DNA of 64,000 nt from Mesorhizobium ciceri biovar biserrulae WSM1271. GTDB lineage: Bacteria > Pseudomonadota > Alphaproteobacteria > Rhizobiales > Rhizobiaceae. This document shows, one piece after another, positions 57,501-64,000 of the stretch. The notes below the pieces were generated by a model, which was not told the DNA's origin, searched no databases, and was given only the letters and a program-made list of their open reading frames with translations. The DNA is taken from the NCBI RefSeq assembly GCF_000185905.1, contig NC_014923.1:4177501-4241500 (forward strand). Direction: 5' to 3'. The translations under genes were made by a program, and so were the position numbers. Every line of letters begins with the position of its first letter. Within the stretch, counting starts at the first letter, position 1.

Positions 57501-60500
57501 GAGCCGCTCAAGCATCGACGGTCTGGTCGCCGGCCAGGTCGAGAAACTCGCCGAAGGTCGCGATGTTCTCAAGCGCGCGCTGGAAGCCGATCTCGCCAAG
57601 CTGGCCGAAAGCCGCTCCAGCATCGACGGTCTGGTTGCCGGCCAGGTCGAGAAGCTGGCCGAGGGCCGCGACATTCTCAAACGCGCCCTCGAAGCCGACC
57701 TGCAGAAGCTGACCGAAAGCCGCAGCGACATCGACGACGTCATCGCCGGACATGTCGGCAAGCTGTCCGAAGGCCGCAATATGTTGACCCGCGCGCTGGA
57801 AGACGATCTCGGCAAGCTCGCCGAGACCCGCAAGGACGTTGACCGCTCGCTGTCGGGCCATATCGACCAGATCGCTGCCAGAAGCACCGGCATTTCCGAC
57901 GCGATCGCTGCCGATGTCGAGAAGATCGAGCAGGCGTTCAGTCGCCAGACCGGCATCATCGAGGAGCGCGCCGGCACCATGGAACGTGCGCTCTCGACAG
58001 GCGTCGACAACGTCCGCGCCGTGCTCGAGAAGAGCGCCGTGTTTGTCGCCGGCGCCCTGCGCGAAAAGGTGCTGGAAGTCACCAGCACCCTGCACGAGCA
58101 GGCCGGTGCCGCGTTCAGCGACGCCGACCGGAAGATCGCCGAGCGCGCCGAGCAGACCTCCGCCGCCCTGCTGGCGCGGGCCGAAGACATCGCCCGCACC
58201 TTCGAGGAGGCCGACCGTCGCCTGCACGCCCGTGCAGAAGATACGTCGAACGCCTTGCTTGCCCGCGCGGACGACACGTCCAGCTCGCTGCTGGCCCGTG
58301 CCCATGAAACCGCCGATCAACTGGCCGCTCGCGCAAATCAGATCGCCGGCACCTTCGAAGCGGCAGACCAGAAGCTTGCCGCCCGCGCCCAGGAAACCGC
58401 AGATCAGCTGACCGCCCGGGCTCAGGACACCGCCGACCATCTGGCAGCTCGTGCAAGCGAAATTGCTGGCACGTTCGATGCCGCCGACCAGAAGCTGGTC
58501 GCCCGCGCCATCGAAACGGCCCAGTCGCTGGCCGCGCGCGCCGGCGACATCCTGCGCAACTTCGAAGGCGCCGACCAGCGGCTCGGCATGCGGATCGGCG
58601 AATCGGCCGAAGCGCTTGCCGCACGCGCATCGGACCTTGGCCGCATCTTCGATGCCGCCGACCAGCAGCTCGTCTCGCGCATCGCCGAGGGTTCGGAAGC
58701 CTTGTCGAGTCGTGCCTCCGAAATCGGCCGTATCTTCGACGACGCGGATCAGCGGCTGGTGTCACGCATCGCCAGCAGCACCACCACGATCGGCGAGCAT
58801 GCCGAGACCATCGTCGGTGCCTTTGCCGATACCGAGCAACGGGTTGCCGAACGCGCAAGGCGGACCGGCCAGGAAATGGCCGTGCATGCCCGCGAAATCG
58901 AGCAGGCGCTTGCCGGCGCCGACGAGCGTCTCGCCTCGAGCGCGGCGGCCGCGGCAGCCCGTGTCGAAGAGCAGATCTCGGGCGTCGAGAACCGCCTCGC
59001 CTTTACGGCCGAGACGATGGGCCAGAAGCTCAACGAGCAGGTGTCGAACGCCGAGGCGCAACTCGTCTCGCGCGCCAATGTGATCGCCGAGACCTTCACC
59101 GCGGTTGGCCAGCATATCGGCCAGAGCACCAACGATGCCGCCAAGACGATCGGCGCCAACACCCGCGAACTCAACACCATGCTCGCGGCGCGTTCGGCCG
59201 AAATGTCGAAGATCCTCGACGAAACCGCACGGCCTTTGGTCGAGCGCTTCGCCCAGGGCGGCTCGGAACTGCAAAAGAGCATGGAAGAGGTCACAGAACG
59301 CGCCACCGAGAAGCTGCGCAGCGAGAATGCCGCACTTGTCGACGCGCTCGCCAACCGCACCGCCGAAACCTTGTCGGCGGTCGAGGGTGCCCGCTCGTCG
59401 CTGTCCGACAGCGTCGCCGACCTCATCGGCCGGATGACCAAGTCCAGTTCGCAGCTCGGTCAGCTGATCGAGCAGGCCGCGGTCAATCTCGGCCAGGTCG
59501 ATGAACGCCTGAGCGGCAGCACGCAAAGCTTCGCCGCCACCACCGAGAAGGCCGCGCAGACCTTTGCCAGCTCGGCACGTCTGGTCGATTCGAACACGAC
59601 AAGGTTGACGGAACTGTCGTCGTCCACCTTGCGCGAGGTCGCGTCGATTGCCACCAAGTTCGACGAGCACAGCCGCCTGCTCTCCAGTGCTTCGGACCTG
59701 TTGAGCTCGGCCCAGAGCAACCTCGAGCACACGCTCGAACGGCAGTCGTCGCTCGAAGACCTCGCCGTCGGCCTGGTCAAGAAGTCGGAAGATCTCGAAA
59801 GGGTCATGCGCTCGTTCGAAAATCTCGTCGGCCAGACGCTGCAGAACGCCGAAGGCAAGACGATGGAGTCGGCCGACAAGATCCGCAACGCCATCACCGA
59901 CGTCGTCGACTCGGCAACCAAGCGCTTTGCCGATGCGACCGAGGAGATGCGGCGCACCGCGGGTTCGATCAAGAGCGAGCTCGACCTGACCCGCGCCGAG
60001 CTCAAGAAGGGCGTCATCGAAATGCCGGAAGAGGCCAAGGAATCGACTTCGGCCATCCGCCGCGCCGTTTCCGAGCAGATCAACGCCCTGAAGGAGCTTT
60101 CGGACATCGTGGCCAAGTCCGGCCGCGGCGGTGAAGGGTCCGAGCCACGCAACCTGCGTCCGGCGCCGCAAGCGCCGGCCGCACGCGCTGCCGAGCCGCC
60201 GCGCCGAGCACCGGCACCGCAGCCGGACCTGCGCACGCCTCAGGCGCCCTTGGGCGGCCCTGCATTGCGCGGCACGCTCGACCTTGACCGTCCGACCGAG
60301 GCGGCACCGCGTCCGCGCGGCGATGCCAGCGCCCGCACGCCGCAGGGTGGCTGGGTACGCGATCTGCTGACCGCGGCATCGAACGAGGAGGACCTCAGGT
60401 CGGCAGCTCCCCCAGCGGCTGCGGAAGCGCCCCGCGCTACGCCTGCCCAGCGCTCGCCCCTTCATGTCGTCGAATCGCTGAACTCGCTCTCCGTCGATAT

Positions 60501-60807
60501 CGCGCGGGCCATCGACCACGATGCCTCGATCGAGCTGTGGAACCGCTACCGGCGCGGCGAGCGTGACGTGTTCACAAGGCGGCTCTACACGCTGAAGGGT
60601 CAGCAGACGTTCGACGAGATCCGTCGCAAGTATCAGGCCGAGGCCGAGTTCCGCGCCGCCGTCGACCGCTACTGCGACGATTTCGAGAAGCTGCTCAAGG
60701 ATGTCTCGCGCAACGACCGCGACAACATCATGGCGCAGACCTACCTGACGTCGGACACCGGCAAGGTCTACACCATGCTGGCGCATGCGAGCGGCCGCCT
60801 GCACTAA
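54502..60807 (+). CDS. Giant coiled-coil membrane protein, GPR/RgsE-like polar growth ring protein
   Basis: 2101 residues from the ATG at 54502 (MAKKPTTRTLDSEVARELEK); an in-frame ATG 117 bases upstream is less likely. Residues 60-115 are Pro/Asn-rich. Two membrane segments lie at about 128-152 and 170-191. Some 1700 residues of charged helix follow, with apolipoprotein-like character. Residues 573-1099 hold 16 tandem repeats and residues 1225-1489 a second repeat family. A Pro/Ala-rich linker (about 1885-1990) precedes a globular C-terminal domain of about 115 residues (VESLNSLSVDIARAIDHDAS, then DRYCDDFEKLLKDV). Length, topology and composition match the GPR protein of Agrobacterium and RgsE of Sinorhizobium, which form a ring at the growing pole and are needed for polar growth. 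Databases may label it kinesin-like. Confidence 0.85.
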   Translation: MAKKPTTRTLDSEVARELEKALDLDLSNEIGSGDLDIAASMEDLEAQISQAADELAREGRNHKPEQNPEPVVNQNQAAKPAPKAKPAELRPVEPRNGAQPAGFAPANDDRQKDYKTLLHSLNRRASNTIYWVVAFVSLAWFAGAGGLANLLFGPSIWRIRTLDQFLARPELIGLAVAAIVPVILFWAFAAMIRRAQEMRIAAQSMTEVAFRLTEPENLAQDRVMMIGQAVRREVAAMGEGIERTLARAVELETLVHSEVNQIERSYSENESRIRSLVDGLGSEREAVVTHAERVRASITGAHETLKDEIGAASDIIRDSILNASTKLSMTITNSGDTLIDRINESSMSIFDSVEGRLDSITDRLSTSGEAFASLLDTRIAKLTDTTDGLTRSLTDLLDDRTTGMVSLLGGAARTLNSEFEASLNGIERTLAERGQALISEFQTRAEALDTGTQKLNAALEARARQINETLVERAREIAHTFAESKDTLSAMIDQGKTQIGADMADIVTSTSSMLEARASDFAGRMEAARHVVSRSFDSDIQRLADARVGIEEAVENHSRKLSESRERMAAAMEADLAKFAEGRAGIDAAVTNQVQKLAEGRSLISRALEEDLRKVNESRAAIDASLGSHLERLEEGRNRLSIALNEDSGKLVQARTIIDEMVAGHVGKLAEGRNILSRALEADLGKLSDSRADIDGLVAGQVEKIAEGRAVLAKALENDIVGIKSLIETHSAKLAEDRTQLSHSLDNDLSGIRGLIESHSGRLAEDRSLLSQTLEADLAKLAESRSSIDGLVAGQVEKLAEGRDILKRALESDLNTIKGVISSQSEKLAEDRGQLSRVLEADLQNVNSVIADHMNKLVQDRSALSRALEDDLAKLADSRSSIDGLVAGQVEKLSEGRDILRRALESDLNAIKGTIADQSQKLVDDRAQFARALEADLESVNGLVNSHSERLVQDRSTLSKALEADLENVGGLVNSHAERLVQERSTLSKALEDDLAKLAESRSSIDGLVAGQVEKLAEGRDVLKRALEADLAKLAESRSSIDGLVAGQVEKLAEGRDILKRALEADLQKLTESRSDIDDVIAGHVGKLSEGRNMLTRALEDDLGKLAETRKDVDRSLSGHIDQIAARSTGISDAIAADVEKIEQAFSRQTGIIEERAGTMERALSTGVDNVRAVLEKSAVFVAGALREKVLEVTSTLHEQAGAAFSDADRKIAERAEQTSAALLARAEDIARTFEEADRRLHARAEDTSNALLARADDTSSSLLARAHETADQLAARANQIAGTFEAADQKLAARAQETADQLTARAQDTADHLAARASEIAGTFDAADQKLVARAIETAQSLAARAGDILRNFEGADQRLGMRIGESAEALAARASDLGRIFDAADQQLVSRIAEGSEALSSRASEIGRIFDDADQRLVSRIASSTTTIGEHAETIVGAFADTEQRVAERARRTGQEMAVHAREIEQALAGADERLASSAAAAAARVEEQISGVENRLAFTAETMGQKLNEQVSNAEAQLVSRANVIAETFTAVGQHIGQSTNDAAKTIGANTRELNTMLAARSAEMSKILDETARPLVERFAQGGSELQKSMEEVTERATEKLRSENAALVDALANRTAETLSAVEGARSSLSDSVADLIGRMTKSSSQLGQLIEQAAVNLGQVDERLSGSTQSFAATTEKAAQTFASSARLVDSNTTRLTELSSSTLREVASIATKFDEHSRLLSSASDLLSSAQSNLEHTLERQSSLEDLAVGLVKKSEDLERVMRSFENLVGQTLQNAEGKTMESADKIRNAITDVVDSATKRFADATEEMRRTAGSIKSELDLTRAELKKGVIEMPEEAKESTSAIRRAVSEQINALKELSDIVAKSGRGGEGSEPRNLRPAPQAPAARAAEPPRRAPAPQPDLRTPQAPLGGPALRGTLDLDRPTEAAPRPRGDASARTPQGGWVRDLLTAASNEEDLRSAAPPAAAEAPRATPAQRSPLHVVESLNSLSVDIARAIDHDASIELWNRYRRGERDVFTRRLYTLKGQQTFDEIRRKYQAEAEFRAAVDRYCDDFEKLLKDVSRNDRDNIMAQTYLTSDTGKVYTMLAHASGRLH
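56218..57798 (+). repeat. Tandem coding repeats of 108 and 87 bp in the giant gene
   Basis: Sixteen units in a row, each beginning with a variant of E-A-D-L. Nine are 36 residues (copies 1-4, 7, 10, 14-16) and seven are 29 residues (copies 5, 6, 8, 9, 11-13). The difference is exactly one heptad, removed from the middle. The 36-residue form is typified by DLAKLAESRSSIDGLVAGQV plus EKLAEGRDILKRAL. Confidence 0.85.
58174..58968 (+). repeat. Second coding repeat family, 29-residue units with 11-residue inserts
   Basis: Eight units of 29 residues, typified by ARASEIAGTFDAADQKLVAR plus AIETAQSLA, with three extra 11-residue units (such as ARAQDTADHLA) between the first three. A 29-residue unit reads as 18 + 11, so length changes follow the hendecad. 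Confidence 0.75.
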
Positions 60808-60819
60808 GACAGGAATTGA

Positions 60820-60844
60820 ACAGGCGGGCCATGGTCCCGCCTGT
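60820..60844 (+). terminator. Hairpin after the giant coiled-coil gene
   Basis: ACAGGCGGG and CCCGCCTGT are perfect 9-bp arms with a 7-base loop, 13 bp after the stop codon. There is no U-tract; GCCTGCTC follows. Confidence 0.5.
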
Positions 60845-60993
60845 GCCTGCTCTAACGTCCGGCACGCGTTGAACCTGCCCGCAACAGGTCTTGCAAGACT
60901 ATCGATGCCTTCGGAATCCGCCCTAAGTCGATCTCCCGACGGCGCCATAATTCATCCACAGTACCGCTGCCCTAACGCTCGCAGGGTGTGATC

Positions 60994-61608
60994 GTGAAGA
61001 CGGCAATCATTTTCGACTGCGAGTTTCTTTGCCTGGAGGGCTCGCAACGCAGATTCTGGTGCGCGGCCCACGATCCCGACCCGGTGATCGCACAGATCGG
61101 CGCCGTCAGGCTTGGACTTGAAGGCGACTTCCCCCTGCTCGGAACACACAAGGCCTATATCAGACCGGTCGACCGGTTTGGTCAGAGATACGCCCTGGAC
61201 CCATTCTTCACCAAACTGACCGGCATCACCGAGGAAGATTTGGAGACAAAAGGGGTGGCACTAGGGGATGCCCTCGCCGACATCGATCGTTTTTCCGAAG
61301 GGGCGCGATTCTGGTCCTGGGGCAAGGACGAATTGAACATGATCGCCATCAGCTGCTATGTCGCGGGCATTCAGCCTTCGATCCCAGCCACCCGGTTTGA
61401 CAACGCCGTCAAGCTGCTGATCGCAGCCGGAATGCCGATCGAGGATCTGGCGAGAACGCCGAGCAACAAGCTTGCGGATTACTACGGCGTCAAGCACCCG
61501 CCATTGCAGGGGCACGATGCGCTCGATGACGCGCTGTCCGTGACCTACACCCTGCAGCACTTGATGAAGATCGGAAAGCTCCGGCCGGAGATCTTCGACC
61601 ACTTGTAG
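60994..61608 (+). CDS. DEDDh-family 3'-5' exonuclease
   Basis: A protein of about 204 residues. GTG at 60994 is seven bases after AGGG and gives (M)KTAIIFDCEFLCLEGSQRRF; GTG at 60988 is the alternative. The exonuclease motif I is FDCEF (Asp and Glu). Motif II lies around the FWSWGKDELNMIAI region. Motif III is GHDALDDALS, with the His and Asp of the DEDDh type. It may trim RNA or single-stranded DNA; the exact role is not known. Composition is slightly less GC-rich than the neighbours. Confidence 0.82.
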   Translation: MKTAIIFDCEFLCLEGSQRRFWCAAHDPDPVIAQIGAVRLGLEGDFPLLGTHKAYIRPVDRFGQRYALDPFFTKLTGITEEDLETKGVALGDALADIDRFSEGARFWSWGKDELNMIAISCYVAGIQPSIPATRFDNAVKLLIAAGMPIEDLARTPSNKLADYYGVKHPPLQGHDALDDALSVTYTLQHLMKIGKLRPEIFDHL

Positions 61609-61660
61609 GTAGAGAAGCCTGGTGGGATGAAGCCTGGTGGGATTCCGGCGCGCGTCGCGC

Positions 61661-62269
61661 TCAGATCACCGAATCCGTCCAGCGCACGATCTGCCCGGCG
61701 GCGTCGCCGAACGCCTTGTCGAGTGCGCTGACATAAGCAGGATTGCCGCTGCCCGAGACGGGTGCGGCTGCGGTGAAGCTCTTGGAAGCACGGACCTCGC
61801 CGTTGCGATCGTTCAGGATCCGCACGAACAGATCGACCTCGGCATGTTCGCCGCCGTCGACCCGAACCTCGAATGAGCGGATCTCGACGATCACCTGATA
61901 GTCGATCGCCAGGCCCTCGCCCGGCTTGCCGACGCCGGCAAAGCTGCCCGAGCGCTGGAAGGTCTCGGCCAGCCGCGCCTGCACGATCAGCGGCAGCCGG
62001 TCGGCCCATTGCGCGCCCTTGAGATACTGGATCGAACGATCCGACGGCTTGATGACGATGTTCTGGCTGTCCAGCGCCTTGAGCGCCGACGGCTGCGCGA
62101 TCAGGATCTGGCGGCGGCTGTGGCCATGCGCGTCGACCGACGGCGCCGACAGCTCGAACGTATCGAGCGGCGCGGGCTTGCCGCCCAACGCCGCACAGCC
62201 GGCCAGCGTCAAGGCAAGCAGTGCCGCAGCCGATGTCAACCCGCCCGTTTTCACCCACACAGACTTCAC
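61661..62269 (-). CDS. PqiC/ABC-transport auxiliary lipoprotein
   Basis: A 202-residue lipoprotein from GTG at 62269, seven bases after GGGG; the in-frame ATG at 62395 would overlap the MCE gene by 47 bp. The lipobox LTLAGC is at the end of the signal peptide. The mature part contains PLDTFELSAPSVDAHGHSRR and LIAQPSALKALDSQNIVIKP, typical of the ABC-type transport auxiliary lipoprotein (PqiC-like) family linked with MCE transporters. Probably inserted in the outer membrane facing the periplasm. Confidence 0.85.
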   Translation of the reverse strand: MKSVWVKTGGLTSAAALLALTLAGCAALGGKPAPLDTFELSAPSVDAHGHSRRQILIAQPSALKALDSQNIVIKPSDRSIQYLKGAQWADRLPLIVQARLAETFQRSGSFAGVGKPGEGLAIDYQVIVEIRSFEVRVDGGEHAEVDLFVRILNDRNGEVRASKSFTAAAPVSGSGNPAYVSALDKAFGDAAGQIVRWTDSVI

Positions 62270-62348
62270 GCGCGATCCCCGTTGTCCCCGGATCGTAAGA
62301 TCGACCCGCTTTCGCGGCTCATGTTTCTGGGGCGCGCCGACGCCGAAG

Positions 62349-63722
62349 TCAACGCCGCGCCCTGCCATCGAATTGCCGAACCTCGCCGTCGCCACCCGAC
62401 AGGATGCGCTGCGGATTGCGGCTGAGATCGGTTACCGCCTCCTCGATGCGGCTGATCGAACGGCGGCTGTCCTGCACCAGCGCTTCGACGTTCGAAAGCC
62501 CCTGGCCCGAGAATCGCGCCAGATTGTCGGTGATGACGCCAAGGCGGGCATTCAGCGTGTCGGCAACCTGCTTGAACGACTTCAGCGTCGCCCTCGCATC
62601 CGCCATCACGCCGTCGGCCTGCCCCGACCCGAGCAAGGTATCGACCTTGGCAAGAATGCCATCGACCCGCACCGAGGCATCGTTGAGCCGTTGCGCGAGC
62701 TGCTTTGCGTCCTTGATCGTCTGGTCGATGTCGTCGGCCCGGTTGGCGAACTTGTGGGTCACCTCCGCGATGTCGGCGGCGGCCTTGTCGGCGCTCTCGC
62801 TGGCCTTTTGGATGTTGGCGAGCGCCGAGCGCACTTGTGCGGGATCGATACCGTCGAGCACGTTGTCGACTTTGGCCAGCGTGCCTTGCGTCCGTTTGGC
62901 GAAGTCGTTGACCGACCCCACGGCTGTATCGACGTTCTTGATCACGCCGTCGAGCTGCTTCGACGTCTCCTTGAGGTTACCGGTTACTGCGTCGACATTG
63001 GCGACGATGCTCTTGATCTTGTCCTTGTCGACCGCGTTGAGAAGGCCTTCGGCCGCCTTCAGCGTGCCGTCGAGTTTGCCGGAAACGCCTTTCAGCTCAT
63101 CGGCCAGCGTGCTGGCCGCGGACAGGAACTTGTCGATGCCGTCCGAATTCTTGGCCAGCGCATCGGAGAAGGTCTGGACGTTCTGGACGGTCTGCGTCAG
63201 CGGCCCGCGAACGTCCTTGGTGAAGCCTTCGAGCTCGGTCAGCACCTTGTCGGCGCGGGTAAAAATATTCTGCGCCGTCTGCAAGAGGTTGGTCACCGCC
63301 GACGGGTTGGCGACGATCTCGGCGACCTTGCCTTCCTTTTCCGCTTGGTCGAGGAGCTTTACCTCCTTGGGATCGGCGCCCTTGAGCTCGATGTTGGCCT
63401 GCCCGGTCAGGCCGGCAAGCCCGATATCGGCTTGCGTCGATTTGGTGATCGGCGTCATGCGGTCGATCTCGGTATCGGCGATGGCAACCGTCGGATTGTC
63501 GACATCGATATAGACGCGCTTGACGTCGCCGACCTTGACGCCGTTGAACAGCACGAAACTTCCGCGGCCGAGCCCGGAGGCCGAGCCCGGAATACGCACG
63601 CGCAGCAACGTCGTCTCGCCCTTGTCGCCGATCGCCGCCGTCCAGTAGACGAAGGCAAACGCCGCCAGGATCGCGGCCAGCGTGAAGATGCCGACAATGA
63701 CGTAGTTGGCTCTGGTTTCCAT
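62349..63722 (-). CDS. MCE/MlaD-family substrate-binding protein
   Basis: A 457-residue protein: one N-terminal membrane segment (about residues 7-29), an MCE domain (about 38-115: LLRVRIPGSASGLGRGSFVL then FNGVKVGDVKRVYIDVDNPT), and a long helical region to the end with many Asp/Lys/Ala residues. MCE rings bind and shuttle phospholipids between membranes. It lies 14 bp after the ATPase gene and 79 bp before the lipoprotein gene, as in Mla-like operons. The long C-terminal helix resembles the PqiB/YebT style tunnel more than the short E. coli MlaD. Confidence 0.9.
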   Translation of the reverse strand: METRANYVIVGIFTLAAILAAFAFVYWTAAIGDKGETTLLRVRIPGSASGLGRGSFVLFNGVKVGDVKRVYIDVDNPTVAIADTEIDRMTPITKSTQADIGLAGLTGQANIELKGADPKEVKLLDQAEKEGKVAEIVANPSAVTNLLQTAQNIFTRADKVLTELEGFTKDVRGPLTQTVQNVQTFSDALAKNSDGIDKFLSAASTLADELKGVSGKLDGTLKAAEGLLNAVDKDKIKSIVANVDAVTGNLKETSKQLDGVIKNVDTAVGSVNDFAKRTQGTLAKVDNVLDGIDPAQVRSALANIQKASESADKAAADIAEVTHKFANRADDIDQTIKDAKQLAQRLNDASVRVDGILAKVDTLLGSGQADGVMADARATLKSFKQVADTLNARLGVITDNLARFSGQGLSNVEALVQDSRRSISRIEEAVTDLSRNPQRILSGGDGEVRQFDGRARR

Positions 63723-63736
63723 TGTCCCACTTATGG

Positions 63737-64000
63737 CTATGCGCGCGCCGCAAGATCAAGTTGCCGGGCGCGTTTTCCGCGGAAATAGGACTTTACCCAC
63801 GGTTCCTCGCTCTTCAGCATGTCGTCGATGGTGCCTTCGACCAGCACTTTCTTCTTGCCGAGCACGGCCACCCGGTCGCAAGCGGTGAACAGCGTGTCGA
63901 GGTCATGCGTCACCATGTAGACGGTCAGATCCATCGTATCGCGCAGCTTGACCACCAGCTCGTCGAACTCCGCCGCGCTGATCGGATCGAGACCCGATGT
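63737..64000 (-). CDS. ABC transporter ATP-binding protein (MlaF-like), 5' end missing
   Basis: The C-terminal 87 or so residues of an ABC ATPase, entering from the window edge. The D-loop (SGLDP) and the switch His (MVTHDLDTLF) are visible, followed by the ending EPWVKSYFRGKRARQLDLA. It is the ATPase of the MCE transporter encoded downstream. The Walker A and signature motifs lie beyond the edge. Confidence 0.88.
   Translation of the reverse strand, partial: TSGLDPISAAEFDELVVKLRDTMDLTVYMVTHDLDTLFTACDRVAVLGKKKVLVEGTIDDMLKSEEPWVKSYFRGKRARQLDLAARA

Noticed and set aside
56218..57798. Regularly spaced 87-108 bp repeats that might suggest a CRISPR or satellite array
   Set aside because: The units are coding, in frame, directly abutting with no spacers, and translate to a coiled-coil protein.
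54481..60948. Long minus-strand frames opposite the giant coiled-coil gene
   Set aside because: They mirror the repeats of the real gene and have no start signals; high GC at third positions keeps the opposite frame open.
61926..63788. 620-residue plus-strand frame opposite the MCE and lipoprotein genes
   Set aside because: Antisense to recognised MlaD-like and PqiC-like genes; no domain or ribosome site supports it.

Overview
The window looks like a chromosomal segment of a Mesorhizobium-like alphaproteobacterium (Rhizobiales). The evidence is gene content and protein style: TTG/GTG starts beside good ribosome sites, CckA, a growth-pole-ring-type giant protein, LexA boxes of the GTTC-N7-GTTC type, RIME-like intergenic palindromes and an Mla-type transporter. 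It is mostly housekeeping DNA, densely coding and GC-rich. I saw no phage, insertion sequence, CRISPR array, rRNA or tRNA.

Layout. 1-6.5 kb: queA (cut by the window edge), a small DMT transporter, cytosolic and periplasmic cyclophilins, coaD, a palindromic repeat, a 50-residue membrane protein and gyrA. 6.6-9.4 kb: an AraC regulator divergent from a DUF1579-like protein, MarC and OsmC. 9.4-16.1 kb: ssb and uvrA, each with its own LexA box, separated by about 3 kb that holds a cupin, an ArsR regulator with an apparent operator, an SRPBCC protein, a ClpP paralogue and a small secreted protein. 16.1-19 kb: a GNAT enzyme, a DUF72 protein, a GGDEF diguanylate cyclase and a 58-residue protein. 19.2-25 kb: the complete urea ABC transporter urtABCDE, with a GG-N10-GC sigma-54 promoter in front of urtA.

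25.3-33.6 kb: two related flavoprotein dehydrogenase sets. One is Tat small subunit plus GMC large subunit. The other is small subunit, GMC large subunit and triheme cytochrome c. Between them lie two VOC proteins around a ribbon-helix-helix regulator. 33.6-42 kb: deoD, the cell-cycle kinase cckA divergent from a FliO-like protein, dksA, a SixA-like phosphatase and a YcjX/YcjF-like pair. 42-50.5 kb: small secreted proteins, an AraC/MFS pair, a Kef-type antiporter, a DUF924 protein, folP-folB-folK and a DUF922 putative protease. 50.7-54.2 kb: a 14-TM drug exporter, a ferredoxin-NADP reductase with a nearby adrenodoxin-type ferredoxin, and an Hpt protein. 54.5-60.8 kb: one 2101-residue coiled-coil membrane protein resembling the polar growth ring protein GPR/RgsE. 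61-64 kb: an exonuclease and the end of an Mla-type lipid transport operon (ATPase, MCE protein, lipoprotein).

The most noteworthy observations are the split uvrA-ssb SOS region, the repeat architecture of the giant protein (units change length by exactly 7 or 11 residues), a DksA that has lost its zinc ligands, two palindromic repeats sitting at identical distances from start codons, and the sigma-54 promoter of the urea transporter.
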